A DNA stretch of 64,000 nucleotides from Aquaticitalea lipolytica. Lineage in GTDB: Bacteria > Bacteroidota > Bacteroidia > Flavobacteriales > Flavobacteriaceae. A program made the translations under genes and the position numbers. Location of the stretch: contig NZ_BMIC01000006.1 of the NCBI RefSeq assembly GCF_014641635.1, forward strand, positions 62,001-126,000. Direction: 5' to 3'. Of this stretch, positions 28,851 to 37,969 are shown one piece after another. Below the pieces are notes generated by a model. It saw only the letters and a program-made list of their open reading frames with translations. It made no database searches and was not told where the DNA came from. Each line of letters begins with the position of its first letter. Positions within the stretch are counted from its first letter, which is position 1.

Positions 28851-30131
28851 ATGAATGCACCTTTAGCAGAACGTTTACGACCAAAACAATTAATAGATTA
28901 CTTAAGCCAAGATCATTTGGTTGGTGATAAAGGCGTATTAACTCAGCATATTAAACAAGATGTAATTCCATCAATGATATTTTGGGGACCTCCAGGTACT
29001 GGAAAAACAACTCTTGCAAATATTATAGCAAACGAATCTAACAGGCCATTTTATGCATTGAGTGCTATTAATTCTGGTGTAAAAGATATTCGAGATGTTA
29101 TAGAAAAGGCAAAACAAGGTGGTGGTTTGTTTACAACAAAAAACCCCATTTTGTTTATTGATGAGATTCATCGTTTTAGTAAATCGCAACAAGATTCATT
29201 GTTAGAAGCAGTTGAAAAAGGTTGGGTTACTTTAATTGGAGCTACTACTGAGAATCCGAGTTTTGAAGTTATTTCGGCACTACTCTCTCGTTGTCAGGTT
29301 TATGTACTAAATTCTTTTGAAAAGAAAGACTTAGAAGCTCTTTTAAACAGAGCTGTAAATGATGACGAAATTATCTCTAAACGAAAGGTTAACCTTAAAG
29401 AAACTGATGCTTTAATAAAATTGTCAGGTGGTGATGCTCGAAAATTGCTTAATATTTTTGAATTAATTATCACTTCTTATAATGATGATGAAAAGATAAT
29501 TATAACAAATGAAGCTGTTTTACAAAAAGTACAAAGTAATACTGTGCGTTATGACAAAACTGGTGAACAACATTACGATATTATTTCGGCATTTATAAAG
29601 TCGATTAGAGGTAGTGATCCAAATGCAGCTGTATATTATTTAGCTAGAATGATTGAAGGTGGTGAAGATGTAAAATTTATTGCTAGACGCTTACTTATTC
29701 TTGCTAGCGAAGATATTGGCAATGCTAACCCAACAGCATTAGTAATTGCAAACAATACGTTTCAAGCAGTATCTGTAATTGGTAACCCAGAATCGCGAAT
29801 AATACTAAGTCAGTGTGCAACTTATTTAGCAACTTCGCCAAAAAGCAATGCTGCTTACGAAGCCATTGCAAAAGCACTTCAATTGGTTAAAGATACTGGA
29901 GATTTATCTGTACCATTATCAATTAGGAATGCACCAACAAAATTAATGAAAGAACTCGGTTATGGAGATAATTACCAATATGCTCATAATTATGAAAATA
30001 ATTTTGCCGCACACGAGTTTATGCCTGATGAAATAAAAAACACTACACTTTATAATCCAGGTAACAATCAGCGTGAACAAGCACAACGAGAGTTTTTAAA
30101 AATGCGTTGGAAAGAAAAATATGGTTATTAA
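28851..30131 (+). CDS. rarA: Replication-associated recombination protein A (RarA/MgsA AAA ATPase)
   Basis: 426 residues. This clamp-loader-like AAA+ ATPase acts at stalled replication forks. The Walker A is [10 protein letters not shown] (46-55) and the Walker [12 protein letters not shown] sensor segment [20 protein letters not shown] is followed by the tetramerisation part ([36 protein letters not shown]). The length is usual. Its 3' end overlaps the stop of the convergent unknown gene by 4 bases. Confidence 0.96.
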   Translation: MNAPLAERLRPKQLIDYLSQDHLVGDKGVLTQHIKQDVIPSMIFWGPPGTGKTTLANIIANESNRPFYALSAINSGVKDIRDVIEKAKQGGGLFTTKNPILFIDEIHRFSKSQQDSLLEAVEKGWVTLIGATTENPSFEVISALLSRCQVYVLNSFEKKDLEALLNRAVNDDEIISKRKVNLKETDALIKLSGGDARKLLNIFELIITSYNDDEKIIITNEAVLQKVQSNTVRYDKTGEQHYDIISAFIKSIRGSDPNAAVYYLARMIEGGEDVKFIARRLLILASEDIGNANPTALVIANNTFQAVSVIGNPESRIILSQCATYLATSPKSNAAYEAIAKALQLVKDTGDLSVPLSIRNAPTKLMKELGYGDNYQYAHNYENNFAAHEFMPDEIKNTTLYNPGNNQREQAQREFLKMRWKEKYGY

Positions 30132-30961
30132 AACTTAATATCTAATCGCTCAACAGATACTTTTACACCATCGTTTTTAGAGATATACCAAAACCCATCT
30201 TCTTCATAAACTATTGCATTTTCTCCTTTCACAATAAAAGTATTTTCTTTTGAAGTTTGTAATAAAATCATAACCACTTTTGGTGTGCTATCTACTACTT
30301 GAAAACCATTATTAATTGCTTGAGCGTACAAACTTAGGTTATCTTCTTTTACTTTAACTTCTTGTATGATTGGTTCAACTTTTTTTGACTTTTCCTCAGA
30401 AATAACTACTTCAACAATATTCTTTTCTTCTTTTAATAATTTAAGCTCTTCCTGTAAACGTTCAATTTCAGCCTCATTATTTGTATTAACAACTGAAGTC
30501 GATTCTTTAGCTAAATTTTTGTCGCTTGGTTTGTACTTATAATTAAAACTTTGATATGTTTCAAATGCATCTCTTAAAGCCAAATTGTATGCTTTTGAGT
30601 ACTCTTTCTCTCTAGTTTCACCTTCTTTTGATAAACTAACTAGAACACCATCACAGTTTTTAAGTTCTATTTGTAATTTAGTTTTTAAAAATGCAGATAA
30701 TTTTTTTACATCAACATATAAAGCTAAACATCTATTATTACGCAAATCTTGTGGAAGTTCCTCACTTTGTAAAAAGGCAGTATAACCGTACTTATCGAAT
30801 AAAAATTTAGTTAAAGAGTTTAATTGATATTGGTCTGGACTACTTACAAAACTGTACTGATTAGGTATTATTACATATTTATAATCATTAATGTTTTCTT
30901 GTGAAAACGCATTAAATGATAAAATAAATAGAAACGAAATTATAAAAAACACTTTAGTCAT
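30128..30961 (-). CDS. Unknown secreted protein with coiled coil
   Basis: 277 residues. The signal peptide ([17 protein letters not shown]) predicts a periplasmic or outer-membrane-facing protein. The first 130 residues are a compact domain of unknown type (NDYKYVIIPNQYSFV; CDGVLVSLSKEGETREKEYS). A charged coiled coil follows at about 155-195 (EIERLQEELKLLKEEK), then a C-terminal part with TFIVKGENAIVYEEDGFWYI. No named family is recognised. Its start overlaps the preceding OMP gene by 8 bases, so the two are in one operon and perhaps one envelope complex. Confidence 0.8.
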   Translation of the reverse strand: MTKVFFIISFLFILSFNAFSQENINDYKYVIIPNQYSFVSSPDQYQLNSLTKFLFDKYGYTAFLQSEELPQDLRNNRCLALYVDVKKLSAFLKTKLQIELKNCDGVLVSLSKEGETREKEYSKAYNLALRDAFETYQSFNYKYKPSDKNLAKESTSVVNTNNEAEIERLQEELKLLKEEKNIVEVVISEEKSKKVEPIIQEVKVKEDNLSLYAQAINNGFQVVDSTPKVVMILLQTSKENTFIVKGENAIVYEEDGFWYISKNDGVKVSVERLDIKF

Positions 30962-32369
30962 TACTGTCGAAAATTAAGTTTATTCCTAGTTGTAAAGATA
31001 CACTTTGTGCTTTAGAAATATTTTGCATTTGTAATAAATTATCAACCATTCCATATAAGTTTATTTTACCCAAATGTGCAGACATTCCTAAGCCTACATT
31101 AGTAAACGAATAATCATCAACAGTGTATGTTAATTTTAAGCGTAGAGCATCATATAATCGTCTGTAATAAAATACTGTTGCTGCAAATTGTGGGCGTTTT
31201 GGCCTAAACATTGAAAATAACTGAACTCCTACTGCATTCTGATATTCGTCATTAGATGTATTTAAACAGTTACAATCATTACCACCTTTTTCTCCAAATG
31301 AATACTTATAAGATGCATTAAATTTTGTTGACCGCCAAGTAACATAACTATTTTGTAGAGTATCTATATTTATATTCCCATCCAATTCTTCTTCAAAATT
31401 TTGCCAATATGGCGTAGTGCCTTCATTATTAATTATAGGTGGAAAAACAAGCTCAATACCTTCAAATGTATAGCTTCCATTTAAATGATAGTTTTCAACT
31501 TCTTTAGAATGAAAAATAGCACCAAAATCTAACATACTTGCTGTTATTGTTGTCTGTTCGTTAGCTTGAATAGTAAAACCTAAATCAACTCCAAAACCAA
31601 AGTTTCCACTAAAAAAAAATCGCGGAATTATCTTTTTTATGTCTTTACTAGCATCAGAATTTTCATCATCTAAAAGTGATGATAAGCCAGATGTATGAAG
31701 CGTACCATCTAAATTCTGTAATACGTGTTCATAATAATTATTCTCTGTATTACTAACTCTTGTAGTAAATGTGCCTTTATTATTGACGCTATGAATATTA
31801 AAAACACTCGAATATAACTTCCCTCTAACTCCAAAAGTTAGCTTTTTGTTTACTTGTTTATTAATACCAAAGTGTAAAACAGAAATTAATTCGCCTTTAA
31901 AACTAACATCAGCCAAATTAAACGATTTGTTTATATAATTGGCATTACCTTCCCATGCTAATATTGCAACATCTTTGGGGAAATACGAAATAAAATCTAA
32001 CTCCTCATACATTCCATAAGTAAAATAGGTGGTTTCATTTTTTCGCCAACCTCCATTAATAATTTCTAACTGTTGATTAACAGTCATAAAATCGTGGTTA
32101 CTCATAGAAAAAATGGCATCTCTAATTTTATCATTAATATCTTGACCATCATCAGAAAATATATCGTGAACAGATACTCCAGAACTCCCAGCATTAAAAT
32201 GAAACTGTGAAAATAATGGAATTCCAAAGTGTTTATCGAAACTCACTTTTGCTCCTGGGTTTTGAATTAGAACTTGTGGTAAATCAGTAAAATCATATAA
32301 AATTTGCTTGTTTTGCGAGTAAACAGAGCTTGCTATAAGTAAAAGAATATATGCTATTCTATACTTCAT
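30954..32369 (-). CDS. DUF5723-like outer-membrane barrel protein
   Basis: 471 residues. A signal peptide (YRIAYILLLIASSVYSQ) and alternating beta-strand pattern indicate an outer-membrane barrel. QNPGAKVSFDKHFGIPLFSQ near the N-terminus and the ending GMVDNLLQMQNISKAQ plus LGINLIF resemble DUF5723, a Bacteroidota family of unknown role. It lies 3 bases after the lipoprotein gene and overlaps the coiled-coil gene. Confidence 0.78.
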   Translation of the reverse strand: MKYRIAYILLLIASSVYSQNKQILYDFTDLPQVLIQNPGAKVSFDKHFGIPLFSQFHFNAGSSGVSVHDIFSDDGQDINDKIRDAIFSMSNHDFMTVNQQLEIINGGWRKNETTYFTYGMYEELDFISYFPKDVAILAWEGNANYINKSFNLADVSFKGELISVLHFGINKQVNKKLTFGVRGKLYSSVFNIHSVNNKGTFTTRVSNTENNYYEHVLQNLDGTLHTSGLSSLLDDENSDASKDIKKIIPRFFFSGNFGFGVDLGFTIQANEQTTITASMLDFGAIFHSKEVENYHLNGSYTFEGIELVFPPIINNEGTTPYWQNFEEELDGNINIDTLQNSYVTWRSTKFNASYKYSFGEKGGNDCNCLNTSNDEYQNAVGVQLFSMFRPKRPQFAATVFYYRRLYDALRLKLTYTVDDYSFTNVGLGMSAHLGKINLYGMVDNLLQMQNISKAQSVSLQLGINLIFDSND

Positions 32370-32372
32370 AGG

Positions 32373-32933
32373 CTATAGTTCGAAATAAAGCGTTGCCTTA
32401 GATTGCAAGTCTAATTGCCCTTGACTATTTGGACCAATTGGCGAAGTGCTTGGTGGAAGTGAAATTTTATAAACTAATTTTGTAGCTTCTTTAAAGGTTG
32501 TAATTTCTGGTTCATCAATAAGGACTGTAGTTTCTGATAATATTGGGTTAGTAACAACACCTGAATGCACTAAAATCTGAACATGATAACGTAGCTCATT
32601 GGTATCATTTAAAAATTCAAAATCAACTAAAAAATCTCTTTGAATACTGTTTGTAAACTTAAAACTAAGATTCGCTTTTGCTAATTGGTCCACAAAAAAA
32701 TCAGAACTTATAACTTCTAAACGTGTTGTATCAGAAACCATTGCTGCTTCTAACTGTATTTGTTGGTCAATAAAATTTGGAGCTATAAGTGTTGAATAAA
32801 TTAGATTAGATTCTAATGTTGGTGAAGGCATTATGTCTTCGGCTTGATCAAAATCTACATCGCTTACACACGAGGTTAATGACACTAAAACTAAAGCTAT
32901 CAAGCTAATTTTTATGATGTTTTGTTTAATCAT
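32373..32933 (-). CDS. Unknown lipoprotein
   Basis: 186 residues. The lipobox LTSC follows IIKISLIALVLVS. The mature part is predicted to be mostly beta-strand (SFKFTNSIQRDFLVDFEFLN; YHVQILVHSG), with no recognised domain. The tight spacing to the downstream barrel gene suggests they work together at the outer membrane. Confidence 0.75.
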   Translation of the reverse strand: MIKQNIIKISLIALVLVSLTSCVSDVDFDQAEDIMPSPTLESNLIYSTLIAPNFIDQQIQLEAAMVSDTTRLEVISSDFFVDQLAKANLSFKFTNSIQRDFLVDFEFLNDTNELRYHVQILVHSGVVTNPILSETTVLIDEPEITTFKEATKLVYKISLPPSTSPIGPNSQGQLDLQSKATLYFEL

Positions 32934-32977
32934 AATTGCATTTTAGGTTAAAACGCTTTCAATCTTTTAAAAGTATA

Positions 32978-33667
32978 TTAAAGATACATTTTTAATTGAG
33001 ATAATTCTTTTACTTGCTTTATGTGAGGCTCGACTTCATCATTTCGGTAATTAAAAAAAATTGCATCATAACCAACATTTAATGCTCCTAAAACATCTGC
33101 TTCAAGGCTATCACCAATCATAATACTCTCATTTGGTTTTGCTTTTGCAGCTTTTAATGCATAATCAAAAATTATTGGGTTTGGCTTTTTAACTCCTGCC
33201 AATTCTGCATTTGTAACGGTTTTAAAATAATGTGTTATTTGTGAAGACCTCATCTTTTTATATTGAGCTTCATCAAAACCATTTGTAATTATATGCAATT
33301 CGTATTTAGATTGTAAGTATTCTAAAATTTCAATTGTACCATCAAAAAGATGATTAAAAGTTGTGAGATGAACTATATATTCTTCTGAAAGTAAGTAAAT
33401 AAGTTCATCGTCAATTTTAAAACTCAACTCATCAAATGAATCTTTTAGTCTTCCATAACGTAAATTTTCTTTCTCAATTTCCTCATTTCTATAAAGTCTC
33501 CAATAGTTTAAGTTTATAGGCTCATAAACATTCAAGAAACTCTTAATATCCACATTAACATTATGAAGTTTAAAGATTTTATCAAAAGTTAAAGCAGAAT
33601 TTTTATCAAAATCCCAAAGTGTATGATCTAAATCAAAAAATATATGCTTAAGATTATTTATTTTCAT
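32978..33667 (-). CDS. HAD-family hydrolase, YjjG-type pyrimidine nucleotidase
   Basis: 229 residues. The motifs are: I, FFDLDHTLWDFDKN (nucleophile Asp in DLD); II, HIITNGFDEA; III, GVKKPNPIIFDYAL; and IV, MIGDSLEADVLGALNVGYDA. These match the YjjG subgroup that dephosphorylates nucleotides, often non-canonical pyrimidines. It overlaps the deacetylase-like gene by 14 bases. Confidence 0.9.
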   Translation of the reverse strand: MKINNLKHIFFDLDHTLWDFDKNSALTFDKIFKLHNVNVDIKSFLNVYEPINLNYWRLYRNEEIEKENLRYGRLKDSFDELSFKIDDELIYLLSEEYIVHLTTFNHLFDGTIEILEYLQSKYELHIITNGFDEAQYKKMRSSQITHYFKTVTNAELAGVKKPNPIIFDYALKAAKAKPNESIMIGDSLEADVLGALNVGYDAIFFNYRNDEVEPHIKQVKELSQLKMYL

Positions 33668-34958
33668 GAGCTGAATCTAATATTAAAGTAAATAATTTTT
33701 TAAATCCTTTCCATCGGTCTTCATCACCAAAGGTATAGTTATGAAATATTGGTGTAAATGTTCCATTCACTTTTTTTACCTCATAAATGAGTTGTTCCAG
33801 TTCTTGCCTTTTATCTAAAAGCGAATGTTTTTTTAAAAATGCATAATCGATACAATGAAACGAATTAATTTGCAATGGTGTTTGCACTTCGTAATCTAAA
33901 TCGTAAAATTGAAAAGGTGTACATGTACCAGCTCTAAACCCTGTGTGATTAATGTAGCCCATTGTAAAGTCTTGCTTTACTTCTAGTTCAACTAAATTTC
34001 TATACGATTCAGGAATATTTAATTTAGAAAATGAATGCCTAGATGCTTCTAATTCGTAATTAGTAATAGACTCTAATTTTAGCTTTTCTTTTTTAAGAAT
34101 ATTAATATCTTCTAACGCAAAAAAGGACGCCTTTAATCCTACTTTACAGTAATCTGAAACCGATTTAATAAGTGATATAAATCGTTTTTTATTCACATTA
34201 ATATTCTTATCGAATGTAGAGTAATCACCAATTAAAAAGAAAACTATAAACTTTGTTTTTGTTTGCTTCTGCTTATTAATAATCCACTTAAATGTATCGT
34301 AAGGATCGCGACGAAATCCAAAAATGGTCAAATAACGCTGGAACAATCTTCTAATTTTTAGTTCTAAAAGATCATTAAAAGTTCCACCAATAGTTCGCAT
34401 AACACCTTTTTGCTTAAAGTAATATGCCATTGGAACATCTATTACAGGTTGAATACTATACTGTTTTTGAGGAAAATTATAATCTGGAAATTGAGCTTGC
34501 AAAATAGCTTTAAACTTATAAGCCCAAATATCTATTACTGGCTGATGTAAAAATTTATTTTTAAGAGCCAAGCTTTCTGAAGCTAAAAAACGTCCATACT
34601 CATCTTTTACGTGTGGCAAATACTCTTCATATCTGCTTAGCAAATAAAATGACGCAGCAAAAATATCGTATGGTAGACTACTTTTTTCTGAAGTATTAAA
34701 AAAGCATTTAGTATCATCCCAGTCATGTACATTTATGTCTATATCAGACAATCCAATCTCAAAAAGCAACTCGTTACTTCTTACAAAAACCTCATTACTT
34801 AAAGGTTGTTTAGTGTAGGACATCTTCATACTATCGTGAGTAATAAAATCTTCGATAGTAGTAGTAAACTTAACAGGAATTCCTAAAATACGTGTGCATA
34901 TATGCTTAAATGCATAAGTAAGTCTTGGTGTTATTTTATGTGTATAAACTAAAAGCAC
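33654..34958 (-). CDS. Polysaccharide-deacetylase-like protein
   Basis: 434 residues, starting at GTG, which overlaps the radC stop as TAGTG. The N-terminal half is a Bacteroidota-specific domain (NVHDWDDTKCFF; ASFYLLSRYEEYLP). The C-terminal half looks like a NodB-type deacetylase barrel: QPVIDVPMAYYFKQKG, an EASRHSFSKLNIPESY histidine segment, and the GFRAGTCTPFQFYDL arginine motif. No signal peptide is seen, so it is probably cytoplasmic or exported unconventionally. The substrate is unknown. Confidence 0.8.
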   Translation of the reverse strand: MLLVYTHKITPRLTYAFKHICTRILGIPVKFTTTIEDFITHDSMKMSYTKQPLSNEVFVRSNELLFEIGLSDIDINVHDWDDTKCFFNTSEKSSLPYDIFAASFYLLSRYEEYLPHVKDEYGRFLASESLALKNKFLHQPVIDIWAYKFKAILQAQFPDYNFPQKQYSIQPVIDVPMAYYFKQKGVMRTIGGTFNDLLELKIRRLFQRYLTIFGFRRDPYDTFKWIINKQKQTKTKFIVFFLIGDYSTFDKNINVNKKRFISLIKSVSDYCKVGLKASFFALEDINILKKEKLKLESITNYELEASRHSFSKLNIPESYRNLVELEVKQDFTMGYINHTGFRAGTCTPFQFYDLDYEVQTPLQINSFHCIDYAFLKKHSLLDKRQELEQLIYEVKKVNGTFTPIFHNYTFGDEDRWKGFKKLFTLILDSAHENK

Positions 34959-35656
34959 TAAATTAAGTTTTCGTCTGCAAAGCTAAAGTATGCTTTTTCT
35001 GTTATGATTAAATGGTCTAATACTTTAATATCTAAACTTTCGCCAGCAATTTTTAATTTTTGAGTAATTTGTTTATCTGCTTGACTAGGTTTTAATGTTC
35101 CTGAAGGATGATTATGAGCCAAAATTAAGCCTACAGCACCAACTTCAATTGCTGTTTTAAGAGCCAACCTTACATCTACCAAAGTACCAGTAATACCACC
35201 TTTACTTAATTGGTTTTTCTGTATTACTTTATTAGAGTTATTCATGTAGATAATCCAAAATTCTTCATGAGGCAGTTCTCCAATAATGGGTTGCATTAAT
35301 TCAAAAACCGATGTGCTAGATGTTATTTTTTTCTGTTCTAAAGCTTCTTCTCCTCTTCTCCTTCTACCCAACTCTAACGCTGCAACAATTGTTACTGCTT
35401 TAGCTTCACCTATCCCTTTAAATTCCATTAGTTGTTTTATAGACAATTTACCTAATGCACTTAAGTTATTATCAACACTTGCTAGAATACGTTTACATAG
35501 CTCTACAGCGCTTTCCTCTCTACTACCAGAACCAATTAAAATAGCAACTAGTTCTGCATCACTTAGAGTTGCTTTTCCTTTGTAGAGTAATTTTTCACGA
35601 GGTTGATCGTCTTGAGACCAATTTTTTATAGAAAAAGAAGGTTGTTTTTCTGACAT
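34958..35656 (-). CDS. radC: RadC-family JAB/MPN protein
   Basis: 232 residues. Despite the historical DNA-repair name, the biochemical role is unsettled. It has a helix-hairpin-helix segment (MEFKGIGEAKAVTIVAALEL) and a JAMM metal site with HNHPSG and a downstream Asp (LAHNHPSGTLKPSQAD). It heads a minus-strand run of six genes. Confidence 0.95.
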   Translation of the reverse strand: MSEKQPSFSIKNWSQDDQPREKLLYKGKATLSDAELVAILIGSGSREESAVELCKRILASVDNNLSALGKLSIKQLMEFKGIGEAKAVTIVAALELGRRRRGEEALEQKKITSSTSVFELMQPIIGELPHEEFWIIYMNNSNKVIQKNQLSKGGITGTLVDVRLALKTAIEVGAVGLILAHNHPSGTLKPSQADKQITQKLKIAGESLDIKVLDHLIITEKAYFSFADENLI

Positions 35657-35660
35657 GCGT

Positions 35661-35691
35661 TAAAGATAAAAATTGTAAATTTCAGAACCAA
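35661..35691 (-). promoter_or_regulatory. Putative promoter of radC operon
   Basis: On the minus strand TTG (35689-35691), 20 bases, then TATCTTTA (35661-35668, one base off consensus). Then ACGC and ATG 35656: again only 4 bases between box and start. Confidence 0.45.
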
Positions 35692-35695
35692 TTAA

Positions 35696-35712
35696 TTAAT
35701 AGTAATACTATG
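35696..35712 (+). promoter_or_regulatory. Second copy of the TetR-site-like palindrome, at the DUF1569 gene start
   Basis: TAATAGTAATACTAT here is identical over 15 bases to the minus-strand reading of the palindrome in the TetR promoter (46411-46427). The palindromic core TAGTAATACTA (35700-35710) ends on the A of the start codon. A repressor bound here would block initiation or translation start. Confidence 0.45.
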
Positions 35713-36162
35713 CAAACTTTATTTGATACTAAAACACATCAAGAGGTTTTACAACGCATAAAAACTCTTAATCCGAACCATCAACCACTTTGGGGAAAAA
35801 TGGATGTTAACCAGATGCTAAACCACTGCCAACGTCCATTAGAGGTTGCTAATGGTAGACTTACATTTACTGAAAAACCAGGTTTTGTGAAGAAAATACT
35901 ATTTAAATTATATAAAACTCACATGTATAATGATAAACTTTGGAAGCCTAATATTCCAACGGTTAAAGACTTTAGAGTTGAAGAAGCAAAACCTTTTGCA
36001 GAGGAACAACAAAAACTCATTGAAGCTATTAATGAGTTTAATAAAAAAGACCTCAACTTGCATTGGCCAAAACATCCTTTTTTTGGTGAATTTAACACTG
36101 AGCAATGGGGTAAAATGCAATACAAACATTTAGATCATCATTTAAGACAATTTGGCGTATAA
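35710..36162 (+). CDS. DUF1569 (DinB-like) protein
   Basis: 150 residues. PLWGKMDVNQMLNHCQRPLEVA at about 26 onward and the C-terminal KMQYKHLDHHLRQFGV carry histidines (H39, H142, H145-146) spaced like the metal site of the DinB/YfiT four-helix fold. The function is unknown; relatives are often thiol transferases or stress proteins. It is the first gene of an operon with the PaiB-like gene 6 bases downstream. Confidence 0.82.
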   Translation: MQTLFDTKTHQEVLQRIKTLNPNHQPLWGKMDVNQMLNHCQRPLEVANGRLTFTEKPGFVKKILFKLYKTHMYNDKLWKPNIPTVKDFRVEEAKPFAEEQQKLIEAINEFNKKDLNLHWPKHPFFGEFNTEQWGKMQYKHLDHHLRQFGV

Positions 36163-36168
36163 AATTTT

Positions 36169-36765
36169 ATGAATTATCCACCAAAACATCACCAAGATTA
36201 CGATAAAAATCACATGATAGATGTGATAAAAACTTATCCATTAGCTACAGTTATTTCTGTACAAAACAATGACCCTTTTGTAACTCATTTACCTCTAATA
36301 TATCGTGAAGAAGATGGTAAGCTTATTGGTCATATCGATATTTATAATCCGCAGGCTAATTTATTAAAAGACAATAACCCAATAACCATTTTATTTTCTG
36401 GACCACAATGTTATATATCGCCTAGTGTTTATACAACTACTCAGTTACCAACATGGAACTATATAAAAGTGCACCTAAAAGGCACTGTAAAAGCTATTGA
36501 GAGCAAAGATGCTTTAAAACAATCATTAATTACAATGACAGAGTTTTTAGAACAACCAGACCATAAGTATGTTTTAGAACCAGACAATCCTAGAATGGAA
36601 GGTGCTTTAGACTATATAAAAATGTTTGAAATCACTATAAATGATTGGGAAGGTAAATTTAAACTTTCACAAGATAAACACCCAAAAGACATTCGCCAAG
36701 CAAGAGCAGAATTAGTACGTGCAAACCAAGAAAGTATAAAGGAATTTTTAGATAGAGTATTTTAA
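36169..36765 (+). CDS. FMN-binding PaiB-family protein
   Basis: 198 residues. The opening MNYPPKHHQDYDKNHMIDVI is characteristic of PaiB, a split-barrel flavin-binding fold. THLPLIYREEDGKLIGHID and the region SPSVYTTTQLPTWNY are the conserved core. Annotated relatives are called negative transcriptional regulators, but the fold suggests a flavin or haem-binding role. It is in an operon with the neighbours on both sides. Confidence 0.9.
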   Translation: MNYPPKHHQDYDKNHMIDVIKTYPLATVISVQNNDPFVTHLPLIYREEDGKLIGHIDIYNPQANLLKDNNPITILFSGPQCYISPSVYTTTQLPTWNYIKVHLKGTVKAIESKDALKQSLITMTEFLEQPDHKYVLEPDNPRMEGALDYIKMFEITINDWEGKFKLSQDKHPKDIRQARAELVRANQESIKEFLDRVF

Positions 36766-36785
36766 CACCTAAAAGAAATATTATT

Positions 36786-36995
36786 ATGGAAACAAATAGA
36801 AAAAAAGTCTTTTCAGGAACTTCACAAGTACAGGCTATGGGATTTAAAAATGCTTTAGAAAGTGCAGACATAGAGTTTTATGAACTAGATAAATCTGATT
36901 CTTCTTATGTTGGACTATTTGACGAAATTCAAATTTATGTTGAAAGTAAAAATGAAGTTTCTGCTTTAGCCGTTTTAAAATCATTAAAGTATTAA
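36786..36995 (+). CDS. DUF2007-type small protein
   Basis: 69 residues. The sequence pattern (KVFSGTSQVQAMGFKNALES then EIQIYVESKNEVSALAVL) fits the DUF2007 or 'putative signal transducing protein' fold, a small alpha/beta PII-like unit. The role is unknown. It lies 20 bases after the PaiB gene and closes the operon. Confidence 0.8.
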   Translation: METNRKKVFSGTSQVQAMGFKNALESADIEFYELDKSDSSYVGLFDEIQIYVESKNEVSALAVLKSLKY

Positions 36996-37009
36996 ATATC
37001 TTATTTTTT

Positions 37010-37050
37010 AGTAGTTGGTCAGAATCGGCCTATTATTGGTTACTTTTTTT
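37010..37050 (+). terminator. Wobble-rich terminator-like hairpin
   Basis: AGTAGTTGG (37010-37018) can pair with TTGGTTACT (37036-37044), with five G-U pairs, followed by 7 T. A weak candidate for the end of the DUF1569 operon. The rest of the 36996-37175 gap shows nothing recognisable. Confidence 0.3.
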
Positions 37051-37175
37051 ACATACTTGGTATAGTTTATCATCCAAAAAAAAGACTATTTTTATTTTAA
37101 CAGATTAAAATACAACAGGTTACCAATTAACCATCTGTAATAATTATTTGTCTTGAATGATTAAACTTGAACTCT

Positions 37176-37904
37176 ATGGACAAGTATAAAAGTTTACATC
37201 TTTGGATGCTCATTCCAATGCTTGTTATGCAATTAGGCATATTTTACGATTATTGGGGTGATTTTACAGATAATGCTTGGTCTGTTCATATACATTATGT
37301 TACTGGTTCAATATGGTACTTTTATCTAGTTATTCAGCCTTACTTTGCAACTCATGGTCATCTAACAAAACATCGCACCAACGGCATTATAGGAATGTTT
37401 TTAGCTGGTGGAGTTTGCATAACTGCATTGAGTATGCTTCAACGAGATATAGTATCAGCCGAAAATGCTTTAATGTTTCCTGAAGATTTTGGACCCTTTC
37501 AATCTTGGTTTTTTTATGGTGTTATTGTTGTTGAAATTGTTATGATAACTGCATTTGGATATGCGGTCATAATGAGCATTATTCAAAGAAAAAAACTAGA
37601 AGATCATGCTTGGTGGCTCATATCTACTGTGTTTTTAATAATGATGCCAGCTTTGGCTAGAGGTGTTGGGAATGTCCAAATATGGATTTATATAGATGAA
37701 TTTCCTAATATCGATATTATGGCTCCTCTATTTATTACTCAAGGCGCTATTATGGCAATGTTATTATTAGCTGCTTGGAAATACAAAAAAATTAAACATC
37801 CAGCTACCTACATTGCAATCTTTGTAATTGTTTTTACATGCTTTCTTGAACCTTTGGGCAAATGGGAAACTATGCAAACCTTCTTAAAAACCTTCATAAA
37901 GTAA
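37176..37904 (+). CDS. Integral membrane protein of unknown function
   Basis: 242 residues, about seven transmembrane helices (MLIPMLVMQLGIFYDYW; FYGVIVVEIVMITAFGYAVI; APLFITQGAIMAMLLLAAW). Histidines near helix ends (SVHIHYVTG, THGHLTKHRTNG) resemble haem or metal-ligating positions in cytochrome-b-like or DUF2306 proteins, but no firm match is claimed. ATG 37176 is preferred to an in-frame TTG three codons earlier. Confidence 0.72.
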   Translation: MDKYKSLHLWMLIPMLVMQLGIFYDYWGDFTDNAWSVHIHYVTGSIWYFYLVIQPYFATHGHLTKHRTNGIIGMFLAGGVCITALSMLQRDIVSAENALMFPEDFGPFQSWFFYGVIVVEIVMITAFGYAVIMSIIQRKKLEDHAWWLISTVFLIMMPALARGVGNVQIWIYIDEFPNIDIMAPLFITQGAIMAMLLLAAWKYKKIKHPATYIAIFVIVFTCFLEPLGKWETMQTFLKTFIK

Positions 37905-37969
37905 TAATACTTCTTGTACTCAATGTTTATAAAAATTATGTAATTTTATTAGCATAATAAACCGTTATC

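Noticed and set aside
37167-37178. TTG start three codons before ATG of the seven-helix membrane protein
   Set aside because: The ATG at 37176 is nearby and gives the same topology; no reason to prefer TTG.
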